Origin: Siphonodentalium dalli
Lineage: Eukaryota; Mollusca; Scaphopoda; Gadilida; Siphonodentaliidae
Length of the DNA stretch: 64,000 nucleotides
Assembly (NCBI GenBank): GCA_032622095.1
Contig: CP136068.1
Span: forward strand, 55,204,025-55,268,024
Direction: 5' to 3'
Shown: one piece after another, positions 37,801 through 52,800 of the stretch
Layout of the letters: each line of letters starts with the position of its first letter
Numbering within the stretch: position 1 is the first letter of the stretch
Translations under genes and position numbers: made by a program
The notes under the pieces: model-generated
Databases searched by the model: none
Seen by the model: only the letters and a program-made list of their open reading frames with translations
Told to the model about the DNA's origin: nothing

Positions 37801-40800
37801 TATTAGTTAATTTTCAAAACAACAAAGCTTATTTTGAGTGTGTCTGTTCTCCATACTTAGCATGTCCATACCATCATGATATACGTCTAATCACCTCAGC
37901 CCAGTTTTAAAGTGATGTGAAACACTCCGGTAGGGTTATCAAATAGAAATGGGGAACAATATTGTTCAAAGTAGTTATTTTTACAAATATTATATCTAAA
38001 TTGACAAGACACACCATCATTCTTATATATCAACTAAATGCAGTGACTGCCGATTGCGAAATGTTTTCATTAGTTTATCGCCGATAGATGCGTCCCGATT
38101 CAAGTAGTAAATATTTACAATTTAGCGTAGCTCGGACGATGTTTTCTATGGAGTGGTACGGTTTATTTGCTTGAGATTTTCGATGATGTTGGTAGAATGC
38201 TACATTCAAGTTGGCATAGCAACTGAAATCTAACTTATCAGTTTCACGCACCCGAACAGGTACATAATATGTCTTTAACACCAATGAATCAGTGAAAGGT
38301 CATGGGAACTCAGTTAAAAGAACAAAAACCGTGGACTTGGTGAAATACATTTTCTCGCTCCAATTTTAATCTGTAGATCATGCTAAAAATTCAGTATATT
38401 ATAGGTGGGGCTCGAGATCTGTAACCGGTATAAATGCCACATCACTCAAGTTCTAATCAGGAAATTATAATATTACAGTGCAAAATTATAAGGCCAAAAA
38501 GTTATTTTCCATGTTAGTTCTATATAATCAGACACCGCTGAAAGGAATTGCTAGGAATCTATGTATTATTTTCTGTCTCCATGGAAACTCACCTTAATAA
38601 ACTCTAGGACATCTGGATCTAGTGAGAGCACTACAGTTATGAGTAAGTCCGACAGTTTTGGGATATCACCAATTTGGCAGCTCCATAACAAACTGTCTAC
38701 ATATGGCTATAAAAACGAAAATGAAGTTGAAATTTAACTTTATTTCAGTGTGAAATTTGATATAGACTGACATAAAGTCTGAATGATTCCTAACACATAT
38801 ATATCATTGTATTCTCAGTAACTGCACTGATTGAACATTTTGACAAATTGCCATGAGGTAATTCTAATATTTGTTATGTTGCTAAAATGATGTAACTTAA
38901 TCCAGTCCTGAGATCAAAGTATTAGAAAACCACGGTTATAAAAACAGGAAAATATAATCAGAGAACTATGCTTTTTAACTCTATTGACCATAGGGAAGGC
39001 AACAAAATGAAAAGCAGAGAATTTGTCATCTGAATTCAAAATAGGCAATGTTACACTCAAAGATGAGCAAACAAATGAAACAGAGTTATTTTATCAGCCC
39101 TGTCATCATCAAACTAATCTTACCTGATACTGTGACTTTTCTAGTGGTACAATATCAATCTGCTCGCTATCATGTAACTTCATTCCAGACCTGCTTACTT
39201 TATACCGGACATTGTCAGGGGACACACAGGTGATTTTACTGTGAGCGAAGTCGTCAACCTGAGAACGAAAACAGAATGAAAATGTATTTATTACCAATTA
39301 ACTGCCTCGAGCCATGCATGGGTCCATGTAGTATTGATAGCATTAGAATGAGCGCCCCGAGCCATGCATGGTCCACATAGTATTTATAGCATAAAAATGA
39401 GCACCTCAAGCCATGCATGGATCCATGTAGTATTTATAGCATTAAAATGAGCTCCCATATAGTATTTATAGCATTAAAATGAGCACCTCGAGCCATGCAT
39501 GGGTCCATATAGTATTTATATCATTAGAATGAGCACATCGAGCCATGCATGGATCCATGTAGTATTTATATCATTAGAATGAGCACATCGAGCCATGCAT
39601 GGATCCATGTAGTATTTATATCATTAGAATGAGCACCTCGAGCCATGCATGGGTCCATGTAGTATTTATATCATTAGAATGAGCACCTCGAGCCATGCAT
39701 GGGTCCATGTAGTATTTATATTAGAATGAGCACCTCAAGCCATGCATGGGTCCATGTAGTATTTATATTAGAATGAGCACCTCGAGCCATGCATGGGTCC
39801 ATGTAGTATTTATAGCATTAAAATGAGCACCTCGAGCCATGCATGGGTCCATGTAGTATTTATATTAGAATGAGCACCTCAAGCCATGCATGACTCCATG
39901 TAGTATTTATAGCATTAGAATGAGCACCTCGAGCCATGCATGGGTCCATGTAGTATTTATATCATTAGAATGAGCACCTCGAGCCATCCATGGGTTCATG
40001 TAGTATTTATATCATTAGAATGAGCGCCTCGAGCCATGCATGGGTCCATGTAGTATTTATATCATTAGAATGAGCACCTCGAGCCATGCATGGATCCATG
40101 TAGTATTTATAGCATTAGAATGAGCACCTCAAGCCATGCATGGGTCCATGTAGTATTTATAGCATTAGAATGAGCACCTCAAGCCATGCATGGGTCCATG
40201 TAGTATTTATATCATTAGAATGAGCACCTCGAGCCATGCATGGGTTCATGTAGTATTTATATCATTAGAATGAGCACCTCAAGCCATGCATGGGTCCATG
40301 TAGTATTTATATCATTAGAATGAGCACCTTGAGCCATGCATGGGTCCATGTAGTATTTATGGCATAAGACTGAGTGCCTCGAGCCATGCATGGGTCCATA
40401 TAGCATTTATAGCATTAGAGTGAGCGCCTCGAGCCATGCATGGGTTCATGTATTATTTGTAGCATTAAAATGAGCACCTCGAGCCATGCATGGGTCCATG
40501 AAGTATTTTTAACATTAGAATGAGCATCTCGAGCCATGCATGGATCCATGTAGTATTTATACCATTAAAATGATTACATCGAGCCATGCATGGGTCCACA
40601 TAGTATTTTTTTTTATAGCATTAGAATGAGCACCTCAAGCCATGCATGGGTCCATGTAGTATTTATATCATTAGTATGAGCACCTCAAGCCATGCATGGG
40701 TCCATGTAGTATTTATAGCATTAGAATGAGCACCTCGAGCCATGCATGGGTCCATGTAGTATTTATATCATTAGTATGAGCACCTCAAGCCATGCATGGG

Positions 40801-43800
40801 TCCATGTAGTATTTATAGCATTAGAATGAGCACCTCGAGCCATGCATGGGTCCATGTAGTATTTATATCATTAGAATGAGCGCCCCAAGCCATGCATGGG
40901 TTCATGTATTATTTATAGCATTAGAGTGAGCATCAAGCCATGCATGGGTCCATGTAGTATTTATATCATTAGAATGAGCTCCCCGAGTCATGCATGGGTC
41001 CATGTAGTATTTATGGCATAAGATTGAGCGCCTCGAGCCATCCATGGGTCCATGTAGTATTTATAGCATTAGAATGAGCACCTCGAGCCATGCATGGGTC
41101 CATGTAGTATTTATATCATTAGAATGAGCACCCCGAGCCATGCATGGGTCCATGTAGTATTTATATCATTAGAATGAGCACCTCGAGCCATGCATGGATC
41201 CATGTAGTATTTATATCATTAGAATGAGCACCTCGAGCCATGCATGGGTCCATGTAGTATTTATATCATTAAAATGAGCACCTCGAGCCATGCATGGGTC
41301 CATGTAGTATTTATATCATTAGAATGAGCACCTCGAGCCATGCATGGGTCCATGTAGTATTTATATCATTAGAATGAGCACCTCGAGCCATGCATGGATC
41401 CATGTAGTATTTATATCATTAAAATGAGCACCTCAAGCCATGCATGACTCCATGTAGTATTTATATCATTAGAATGAGCACCTCGAGCCATCCATGGGTC
41501 CATGTAGTATTTATATCATTAGAATGAGCGCCCCGAGCCATGCATGGGTTCATGCAGGGTTTCCACCAGAGGAAAATTAATGAGTCCGTATTGGGGAAAC
41601 ACATAACGCGACGGGACGACCATGGTTCGTCCTTTCGGGGGAAAATTTTGTTATTTGATACTGAAAAGTAGCCATTTTCTTGCACCTGAGTGTCCCACAA
41701 AACAATCCAAAGCTACGTATATTATAAAAGTCGATCATTTCCGTGGGTGCATTAATTCTGTTGATGGTATCCAGATAATTAATCATGTAATTACGCACGT
41801 AAGACTATATAAATGAACAAGCTACGAGTTACAGTGTTTACAAATTTATATTAAACTTACAATAAGATTCCGACAGGTATAATGAATCTAAACACTAAAA
41901 AGCATCTATGCATTGACCAATAATACATGGCAATGAAAATTGAAACAGGATTTCCTAGAATTTCAAGTAGCTTCCCTGAAAATTCAACTGAAAGGATATA
42001 TTCTGTCAATCGTAAAACTATTTGTGTGCTGTGACGTCATACTGCAAGGTTTGTCTGCAGGAGATATTTATAGCGGCGAAATACGAATGATAGCAAAATC
42101 TTTCACTCGGAGCGTGTAGCTTGTTCAATAGTCTGTATTAGTCCAACAACAGTTTTCTGACGACCGCAGCTACAGAACAGAGTTTTATCCAACATGTTAT
42201 AAAAAATAATTGAGTTTTGGCGGGAGCTTTTTATGACTCATGGTTAGTTTGCGCTGAACTGAACGCGACGTAAAAAAACAGACCCATTTATGGCACCGAT
42301 TTGCAAACAAAATAAGTCTGCAGCTGACGCACGTGAAGCTCGAGCAATATGGCATACCGCACGGAGTCCTGCTCAGCTTATTCTGATGGCATTGATGTTT
42401 TCTGCCTTTGATGTTTTGCTTCAATGTATTTGCGTGCTATTCTTATTGTTTTTTCGGGAGATGGACTGTGTCGATTTCATTTTGTCAATATTAATGAAAA
42501 TAAGTGTAGATATATAGCCTGTCGACACAGACATGGGTCCATGTAGTATTTATATCATTAGATTGAGCACCTCGAGCCATGCATGGATCCATGTAGTATT
42601 TATATTAGAATGAGCACCTCAAGCCATGCATGGGTCCATGTAGTATTTATATCATTAGATTGAGCACCTCGAGCCATGCATGGGTCCATGTAGTATTTAT
42701 AGCATTAGAATGAGCACCTCTAGGCATGCATGGGTCCATATAGTATTTATATCATTAGAATGAGCACATCGAGCCATGCATGGATCCATGTAGTATTTAT
42801 ATCATTAGATTGAGCACTTCGAGCCATGCATGGGTCCATGTAGTATTTATATCATTAGAATGATCGCCTCGAGACATGAATGGGTCCATGTAATATTTAT
42901 ATCATTAGAATGAGCACCTCAAGCCATGCATGACTCCATGTAGTATTTATATCATTAGATTGAGCACCTCGAGCCATGCATGGGTCCATGTAGTATTTAT
43001 ATCATTAGAATGAGCGCCTCGAGCCATGCATGGGTCAATGTAGTATTTATATCATTAGAATGAGCACATCGAACCATGCATGGGTCCATGTAGTATTTAT
43101 ATCATTAGAATGAGCGCCTTGAGCCATGCATGGGTCCATGTAGTATTTATATCATTAGAATGAGCACCTCGAGCCATGCATGGGTCCATGTAGTATTTAT
43201 ATCATTAGAATGAGCACCACATCTATCAGTAGTTCTCTGATTATCTATCCACCTATTGTGATATCGAACAGTGGTCAGAAGAAGTTGGTCTTTTTGTGCT
43301 GCACTAAATACACTCGTACACTCAGAATTTGCCATGTTTAACCATGCATGTTCATTCGGCTATCGCTGTGTTGGGTGTGTGTTGTCATATTGACCGCGAT
43401 GCATACCATGATCAGTGCTCAATTTAGCGGAATGGTAGAAAAATGGGTGAAAGCAGTAATTCAGGGGAAGTAAGTATGTAGTCGGCTAAAATTGAGCCGA
43501 TACGATTCACCCAACCTTGGGATGGTGGTTCACATCAAGGACGATTACCTTGACCTAATCGGTGGTTGCATGCCAACAATCTCACTATGGAAAATGTATA
43601 TTGAGAAATATTTTGCAGCCAGTTTCTGTTCTTTGCTGCCAATTAAGTGGTTTGCAATTTTTGAAATTATATTCGCAAATGTGTCTGCTCAAAGTTGCAA
43701 TTAAATGTATATTTTGCATTCGAAGTCAATCGAAGATCTACAGTTTATGAACAATAATTCTATCAGGGCGATCTGGTTGATAAACATTATAAAAATATTT

Positions 43801-46800
43801 AAGAAATGGATGCCGATTTGCTTGCATTCCATAGACATAGAGTATGGATGCCAGTTGATCTGACATTTTGCGTGTACATTAAGTGCCATTTTCCAACGTT
43901 ATTCTCAAAGCTCGTTGCAAGTTGCATCTACACAAAAATGGAAGCAAGTAGGGGTCAGCATGCGATGTCATCTGATTTAATTTCAACCAACCAATCATGT
44001 TCCACAACACAAATGCATGTGGGAGTGTAAATACATATAGATCTCTTTCGTTTGAATAAATATATAAATTTCAGTTGTTTTCCTTTGAATCCTATCGACG
44101 ACCAGTGACAATCTCAAGATATTCACAGTATGACCACTAACTGTGAAGGCCGCATATGTCCCCACCTTCCCTGAAACCCCAGTCCTGCCATATCCGACCC
44201 CAAGTCGCTAACTATAATTAAATCTATGCTTACTGTGATATTTTTTAGCTCCATATATGGCTTGCTAGAGTGGTCGACAATTGACGGGAGCTTGAACGTG
44301 AACTGACCACCAGGGGAATCGCTTGGTCCATCATTCTTTATTATATATTTCTGATTTATCATGTAGTGTTGCTCCCGACTTTTTGTTGAGATCAGTGTTA
44401 TTTGGTCTGGTACAGATGTTCTGAAAATGAGAACAATTGTATAGGAAGTGCATTTTGCTGTTTTAAGTATGACAGACTCACTCTGTGACACAGTTCAAAC
44501 CCATGTTCGAACTAGCCAAGAAAGTTAGGTCGAAATCTCCAAAATAGATGAAAACTGAAATAAATTTTCACATTTGGACATATTAGAGCACTAATCCGAT
44601 CGAAAATAAAGCCATTTCGATAATATTGTAATTTGTTGACAATCTTTTCAAGAGTTAGACAGTGAACTGAAACATTTCTTACATATTTAATTATGTTACT
44701 CAGCTTTGGGCTCTGCAAAATTGGGGCTTGGGGTTTTACATTCAAATCAAATCTCGAATTGAATCAGGGGTGAGATTTGAAAAACAATTCAAATCTCGAA
44801 ACGAATGTATTTAAAAACAAGACAGTCAATGACTGTGGAGACGATCACATATAAGATCAGACTGTAAAGACTGGGACTCGGAAGACCATAAGAGTTAGTA
44901 CTTGTCAAATTCACTTATAAACAAGTAGTCCTAAAGAGGGATGTAGCCGAGAGGGTCTCCGTTGAGCAGTGGGGTGTCCACCTTGAAATATCCCCCCACC
45001 CCACATAGTCCATAGTCTGCTCCCTCCCAACTGAAGCAAACACACTCCCAAGTTCCTAAAATTCCTTTGCACATGTTGGAATGTTACAACTGATACCTCA
45101 AGCTTTCCTTTAAAATGTTGCAAAGTTACAACCTGACATCCCCCCCTTTTTAATGGTGGACCCCATTCAAACAAATTTTGATCCCAATTCTCCATAGGCC
45201 ATATACACCAAATGCCATTTCTTGATTGGTTGAACCCATTTTAACAAATCTGTAACCCAGTCCCAAATAACACAAGGACCCTCCATACTAGTTACTACTG
45301 TACAACATATAAGCTAAATAGGCCTGATGGCTCTTGAGGAGGAGCCATTTTAAGAATTACTATGGGGGAAGAGTTATGTCCCTGGTCGCACCCCTATTTG
45401 ACCTGGTGAACCCATTTCAACAGATCAGAATCCCAGTCACCTAAGGACTCTCTATTCCAAAATGTATGCTAAATAGGCCAAATGGTTCTTGAGAAGATGT
45501 TTCAAGAATAACTAATGAGGGAAAGAATTATGTCCGTGGCTCTGACCCTATTTGACCCAGTGATCCAATTCTGAACTAAATCTGAATCCTAGTCACCCAT
45601 GATAAATATAAGCTGAATAAGTCTGATGGTTCTTGATAGGAAAACATTTTAAGAATTGCAATGGATGGACAAGTTATGTCCCTGGCACTGCCCTTATTTG
45701 ACCAGGTGACCTCATTTTAACACATCTGTATCCCTGTCACACAAGGACCTTCCATACCAATTATAAGCTCAATAGCCCCAATGATTCTTAAGATGTTTTA
45801 AGAATTACTATGGATGGAAAGAGTTAGGTCCCTAGCTATACCACTTTTTTGACCATGTGACCCCCATTTGAACAGAACTGAATCCCAGCCACCTAGGGAC
45901 CATCCACACAAAATATGTCTCCTTCCAGCTTCCCATATGTAATTGCCTGACAAAAAAACAGGTATTTAGTTTTACTGGCCTAACTGTCAGATTCATCATT
46001 CACACTTGGCCTTGGGAGTTTGTTATCATCAGACAAAGGTAATTTATATACAATCTCTCTAACAGGCAGATAATTTTAGGGTATTAATCAAAGGAGCTGT
46101 CACTCCAATCAGATTGTGTTAACACTACCATTTCATTTATTTCTTTAAATCAATGTGAATTCTATATGGTGTTAAGTAAACATTCTGTGATTGCAGGCAC
46201 CTTCCTCATATCTCATAGAGCTCTGAGTATCTGCTGTTTGCATTTTCTTGATTTTAAACTGATTTAAACCAAATTGTTTGTTAAATTGAACAAGGAGTTC
46301 AATCTAAACAAAAACACAAATTTGTAAGAGTTGTGTCCCTGGCCCTGCCCCTATTTGACCCAGTTACCACATTTGAACAAATCTGAACACCAGTCACTCA
46401 GGCACGGACCCTCCATACCAAATGTAAGCTAAAACGGCCCAATGGTTCTTGAGAAGAAGTCATTCTAAGAATTACTATGGAGGAATAGAGTTATGGCCCT
46501 GCTTTCGCAACTATTTGACCCAGTGACCTCATTTGAACAAATCTGAATCTGAGTTACCTAGGGAACATCCACACCAAATAAGAACTCATTTGGTCTTATG
46601 GTTCCGATGAAGATGTTCAAAGAATTGTTGACAGACTAACGGACGGACGGATGGATGGATGGATGGATGGACGGACGGCACAATGGACAAAAGACGAGGA
46701 GTGATGACTATAGCTCCACCGGAGACTTCGTCTCAGGTGAGCTAATAAAAAGTGTCAGCGAACCTGGGTACCTTAATAGATGTACAAGTTTTATGAACCT

Positions 46801-49800
46801 GGGAAATTTTGTGCCCAAAACCATGGGTTAAAGATCAATTCAACAGTATTACTATGTGTACTGTGGCAAAATGATGTATGCAATTACAAGGGTGTCGGAT
46901 GGGTGTTGGAGGATCGTGTTACAATGAATAAGACCCACTGGTGAACTGCTGGAAGTTTCAATCACAAAAAATCTTCTCAACTTCAAATTATAAATGTTAG
47001 TTTCTCGAAAATCTTGAACATTGTAAGTGTCTTAAGTATATATCAAGAATGCCTAGATGAACATATCTCTGATTAATCAAGATTGTTGCATTTGTAAAAT
47101 GTTTTCAATAACTCCAATGACTCCCTATATCGAGTGATCGAGTGAGGACAGCACTGCATATTGTCACGTCATTGGGATGAATGGTACACATCAATGCAGC
47201 AAGACAAAAAATGATATTTAAAAAAATATAATATATATTTCCTTAAAGAAAGCCTGAACACTGAACTATATGGAATAGATGTCCTGCGTTTGTAAACCAT
47301 AGCAGAAAAGGGGTTAACTTTTTGGTGGTCGCCTACGGTCACTCACGGTCTTCACTCTTCAGTGGCTTGCCTCGGAATCAGTCACGCATGGCAGTCCCAA
47401 TATAATTCACTGTACAGATTGAATTAGCCAGTTTATTTTCAACTCAATCAGAAGATTGGCGAGTCGCGGGGTTGGGAATGGCACCGCCATGGGAGGGCCC
47501 TATGATAGTTCAGTGTTCAGGCTTTCTTTAAGGAAATATATATTATATATTTTTTAAATATCATATTTCCGCCAAAGGAAGCCCTCACACTGAACTATAT
47601 GGATTAGAATGCAAGCCCAGGAGGAGGCACGAGCAATAAAGTTAATAGCCAAATTTTGAGTAAAGGTACTCTTCTAAAACAGATTGTACCATATATGAAC
47701 ACTTTATTGAATCTGTTAGGATTATTTACGTGAAATAACTCATATAGTTAGAGTGCTATATTGCTCAAATGTGTACCGCCCCCCTTGTTTTGAAACAAAC
47801 ATCCCATGAGGTGCCATCCAATGCATAGTTGCGAGCGAACCGAGCAAGTATAACGGAAGAAGAAACTCTTCGTTCTTCTCTGTGTCGTCTTCTTCAGCTG
47901 TCTGTTCTAAGGTCCCACCCGTCAAGGTCCCATGATGCAGGATCATGAAGGAAGGAGACTAACTCACTCTCCCCTTAGCGACAGAACGACCTGCACAGAC
48001 GGAGGCCGACTCCGACGATGGCGAGACAACCAAAGTTAACTAACTGCTATTCGCCAGAGAAAAAGCCAGAGAAACTGATGCCAAATTTGTGGCACAGGGA
48101 TTGAGTTGAGAACCCATTAGGCCAAACAGGTTGTACAACGATAATGGAGTCAAGCCATCTGAACAGAGGGAGCCCCCACCACCGCATCTTGCAAGGTGGT
48201 CATGCCCCCTGTCGTTCTTAGAACAGCTTCCTTGTTTTTCTTCTACTGATCACATGTCTCTGAGGTACCTATGCATCACAAGATATCCGACAGAAATCAT
48301 GTGATACAAATCTTACGCGTATATAAATATATAAAAATGATATAAAAAATATATATCAAGGTGATCTATAAGTCAGCAATGAGATCATTGCAGAAGGCCC
48401 TTTGGCTCTTTGACAACTGAAATCAGTTCAAATTATGTACAATGTAATCAGATGATAACCACGGGTAAATTGTCACCATACGGAATATTCAGTTCTGAGC
48501 CTCTGCCCAGAACATCATGTCACTTTCCCCCCCAAACATGCAGCAGAACGACCTAGGTGTGTGATAGGTATGTTAGTGTGAGGCATGCAGCAAACTAGGG
48601 GAAGACCCCCTCCAAAATGGCTCGCTGATTAAGGAAACAAATGAAATTATCATCCTCCTAGTAAAGGACACAAATCCCTTTATAATGTTGTTACTTATTG
48701 AATTTTAAGAGCCAATATTAGAGAGGAGCTCCCCCGACCTAAGTGGTCCTGTTGAAGGCATGTTTAAGGAAATAGGACAAATCCAGCATAGACCGAAGCG
48801 AGCAGAGTTGTCAGCATGGTTTCAGGCCCTTATGATTGGGCGGCTGGTGCCATGTGGTTGGGATCCCCTCATATGGGTTGGTCCCTGCCTGCAAGGAAAG
48901 GTCTGATGGCTAGTCAATGAGCTTCCTCGAAAGCTGAGCTGGACAGCGCAAACGTCTTTGCCTGTTTTATTGTCGAATGTTGATAGGACAAATCCGGCAT
49001 ATACCGAAGCGCGCAGAGTTGGCAGCATGGTTTCAGGCCCTTTTGATCGGGTGTCTGGTGCCATGGGGTTGGGATCCACTCGGACTGGGTGGTCCCCTGC
49101 CTGCAAGGAAAGGTCTATAACGCTAGTCAATGAGCTTCCTAGAAAGCTGAGCTGGACAGTGCAAACGTCTTTGCCCGCGTTATTGTCTATAGGCGTGCAG
49201 TGCCCTGTTAATTTTATTACCATGTGCCAGATAATCAAATTGATATTGGTAATAGGAGTATGAAGAGCCATGAGATGTACTCTTGTGTCTGTAATAAACG
49301 TACATGCACGTTTATTAAAATTTTTGGAAGATTTTTCCACCCTGCACAAGGCTTATTCCAGTCTGCACGTTTATTAATTGTGTGCATTTTTGGAAGACAT
49401 GTCTTGACAGGCCGATTTTGCCCCCCCCCCCCACTTCAAATCTTAAGAGGGTGTTTATAAATTCCGAGTAAATGTCAGTATACTGTAACAATATATTGAT
49501 ATTGCACCACGTATCAGGTTTTAACGATTGCTGTTATATTATTAACTCACAATAGGCCATGCCAAATAGTTTATTGGTAAATAGAATAATAAATTTGTTT
49601 CGCCCTGTACTTATATTCCAGTCTGCACTTGTATTACATTAGGTCGGATTTTCAACCCTGCACCTATATTCCAGACTGCACTTTTATTCCGGACACGAGA
49701 GTACTCTGTCGGTCAGGCCATTGGCAGGGTCGTTGTGGCACGTGACAAGAGAAATGCTTTCCATGTAAATGTGCTTCATTCATGTGTGAAGTCTATTGAC

Positions 49801-52800
49801 AAGTGTGTCAGTCGCGGGTCGTGTACCTTACCTATGAAATGTATATCACAGGTAAGATAGATCGAGTTCTCGATGCATTTTGAAGACGGTGGTACGAGTG
49901 CGCAGGGCGTGCCAGGAGGGCTTGAGAGTTCATAGTTCAGTAGGAAGAAGCCTATAGATGAGATAATCCGTGGATAGGAAATCACGATCCGCAGCTTCTG
50001 CCTTACCGATGCCAGACTGTGACGACCGAAAAGACCCACAGTCTGACGTATTGTGCGCAGACGGGTCGTCATCGAAAGCCTCAGACGCCTTGGGGTGTAA
50101 GGATAGCATGTCGCTCCCTGCCCTAGCGTCGGAACGACCTGCAATGTCCATAATGGATGACAAAACACTAGAGGGAGGCCCATTCCGGCGATGGCTCAAT
50201 CGAGGTGTAAATACCTCCCATGGAATTTTTAAGCTACGGCCAACTGCTTGAGCAAAAGGCTGATAAACTGAGTTCCAATTTTGGAGTCCAGTGTCGAAAT
50301 GAAGAATCCCATAGCCAAAACTGGTTTCTTCTGATAACCGGAAGGAGGTGGAGGCATCGGACCGGGGTGAGCCCCCCCCCAAATGCAGGTGGTCCCGACC
50401 AAGCTGAATGTCCTGTCCAAGCAGAACGATGGGTAGAGGCCATTGCAGCAGAAACCCCAAGACGGCTGAGAGGCAGGCAAGGCCGTGTCTTTAGAGAGAT
50501 CGTGACCAAGGGGACCGGACTTGCTACCTCATGGGTAGGGCCACTGCCCTATGCCGAAGTCGCCGTAGGCCGCCCAGCCGGTGTCGTTACGTTCGCACGC
50601 GATTTGGCAACTTCAGCACACAGAACCGCTTGCGCCGGTGTGGGACCGAATGTCCTGGGGGTCCCAAGTACCCCTGCATCGCCACCGGTCGCCTCCCCAC
50701 TAATTGATTTAATGCCGAGGCATAATCGGGGGAGCGTGAACTGTTCCTGCCCGATAAGAGATCCGACCGAGAAATACTACCTGGGGAGGATCCAGAGATG
50801 GTGCAAATAAAGGCTCTATATCTTATCCGATTTTCATGTTTAGTTGTTGAATTATAGAAAAATTCGTTGAAATAATGGAGAACCAACTTGAATAATTACT
50901 ATCCCCAGGGTCTCCAGAGTTTGAGCGCCCAAACCTGTAACAGGTAGAAAAACATCCCTGGATCCTTCTCAGAAATTTACAAGCCCACCGGTTCAGACCG
51001 GCTTGCTGAACCGGCTGGTGTATAATCGCAGCTATTGTTCATTAGACCTATATACAAGGTAGCTATTAATCGACATACATCTATGACATGGCTGAGATTT
51101 TATTCGTAGCACTACGGTACTACTGTCATATGAAGTTATTGTTATGCATGTGACATTGATAAACCAAGATCTAATCAACTGTCAGTATTCTTGACCTTGT
51201 GTAGATTGTAATCAACTTCAAGGTCAAACGTGATTAACACATCTGGATCATTTGTATTGAAACATAAAACAACATAGTATTATGTGAAAGCACGTTGTTC
51301 ATAACATGACGAGAGATAGCGTCAGTAGCGATGGAATTATTGCTAAATAAATTTCCACGCATTAAAACGTCAAAATAATTCCCACGAAATTAGGATACTT
51401 CCGACGGTACTACTGTCATATGAAGTTATTGTTATGCATATGACATTGATAAACCAAGATCTAATCAACTGTCAGTATTCTTGTGTAGATTGTAATCAAC
51501 TTCAAGGTCAAACGTGATTAACACATCTGGATCATTTGTATTGAAACATAAAACAACATAGTATTATGTGAAAGCACGTTGTTCATAACATGACGAGAGA
51601 TAGCATCAGTAGCGATGGAATTATTGCTAAATAAATTTCCACGCATTAAAACGTCAAAATAATTCCCACGAAATTAGGATACTTCCGGCGGTGAATCACG
51701 TGGCATTTTTGATATCTGACAAATTCTATCATACCTTATAGGTGCTATAATAATTCCATAGATGTATTTCTCACAATAATCTGTGCGCCTCGTAAGGCCT
51801 TGAAATGGCGGCTAATTATGGCGAAATGCTGATTTTCATATTCGATAAATTGTTTTTAAGTTCGCCGCCTGTTCGAAAAACACGAACCATTATATGTTTG
51901 AAACGAAACGGTCCGTGAATTCGAAACGATAATTATAAAAACGAACGCGTAGGCGACCAGTAATTATTGTATCGATAAATTGAATTTGTCGCTATTGTTA
52001 AACGACAAATTCGGAAAAATACTCCCTTAGATCCGTTCGGTTGGTAGCAGAAAAATAAACTGGCTTATTCAATCTGTACAGTGAATTATATTGGGACTGC
52101 GCATGCGTGACTGATTCCAAGGCAAGCCACTGAAGAGTGAAGACCGTGAGTGACCGTAGGCGACCACCAAAAAGTTAACCCCTTTTCTGCTATGGTTTAC
52201 AAACGCAGGACATCTATTCCATATAGTTCAGTGTGAGGGCTTCCTTTGGCGGAAATATAGCGAGTTAGGCTAAATTTCAGGCATTACTCTAATAAACCTA
52301 TATTTAGATTTGAAATTTAGAACAAGGCATCTTCAACCTCGTGTTCTTTTTCATGCACAAGAATGCCAAGAAGGGTGATTCAAAAAGATTTGAATCATAT
52401 GGTAGAATTGAATCGGCAGCAGGGCCTATTGCAACCAACTTGGAGACAATAAATTTCCCAGGAATTAGCCAGCAAGTCACGTCACTAATATTGCATCTCA
52501 ACCGTAAGATTGTCTATTGCTTTTGATGAACATATTAACTGAATATCTCTACAATGAATCGCTACAAAGGAAGAATGGACCTTTTAAAAGAATACTTTTA
52601 TAACTGACGGAGAAACGATCAGCGGGTAAATCAACTTACCCAGTTCCATCTATGTCAGTCTCTATTCTAACGGGAACATGTTCTGTTCTGTTATTATTGT
52701 CAAACTTTGCTTCGACGCTGCTCGTACTCGTATTAACAGTCACATTAAAATATGGCATGGTTAATGCTGTCTTATTCTCTATCTGAAAGTCTATGGTAAA

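Larger units (their letters stand above)
47563..52258. mobile_element. Inverted-repeat-bounded region, 4.7 kb, origin unclear
   Basis: Left end 47563-47606 and right end 52218-52258 are inverted copies: ATATTTCCGCCAAAGGAAGC, then CCTCACACTGAACTATATGG. The right end continues for ~190 bp as a near-identical inverted copy of 47252-47442 in the neighbouring foldback. Inside are a 2-copy 212-bp tandem repeat, a GC-rich island and a 2-copy 290-bp repeat. No target duplication was identified. It could be a decayed large transposon, or a segment bounded by two separate copies of the same small family. Confidence 0.5.

Noticed and set aside
39303-43218. CRISPR-like array of regular repeats
   Set aside because: Repeats are directly contiguous 50-bp units without unique spacers, in a eukaryotic intron: a minisatellite.
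50220-50810. 196-codon plus-strand frame as a gene
   Set aside because: Both strands are open in this GC-rich island; no motif decides, so it is listed only as a coding-like island.
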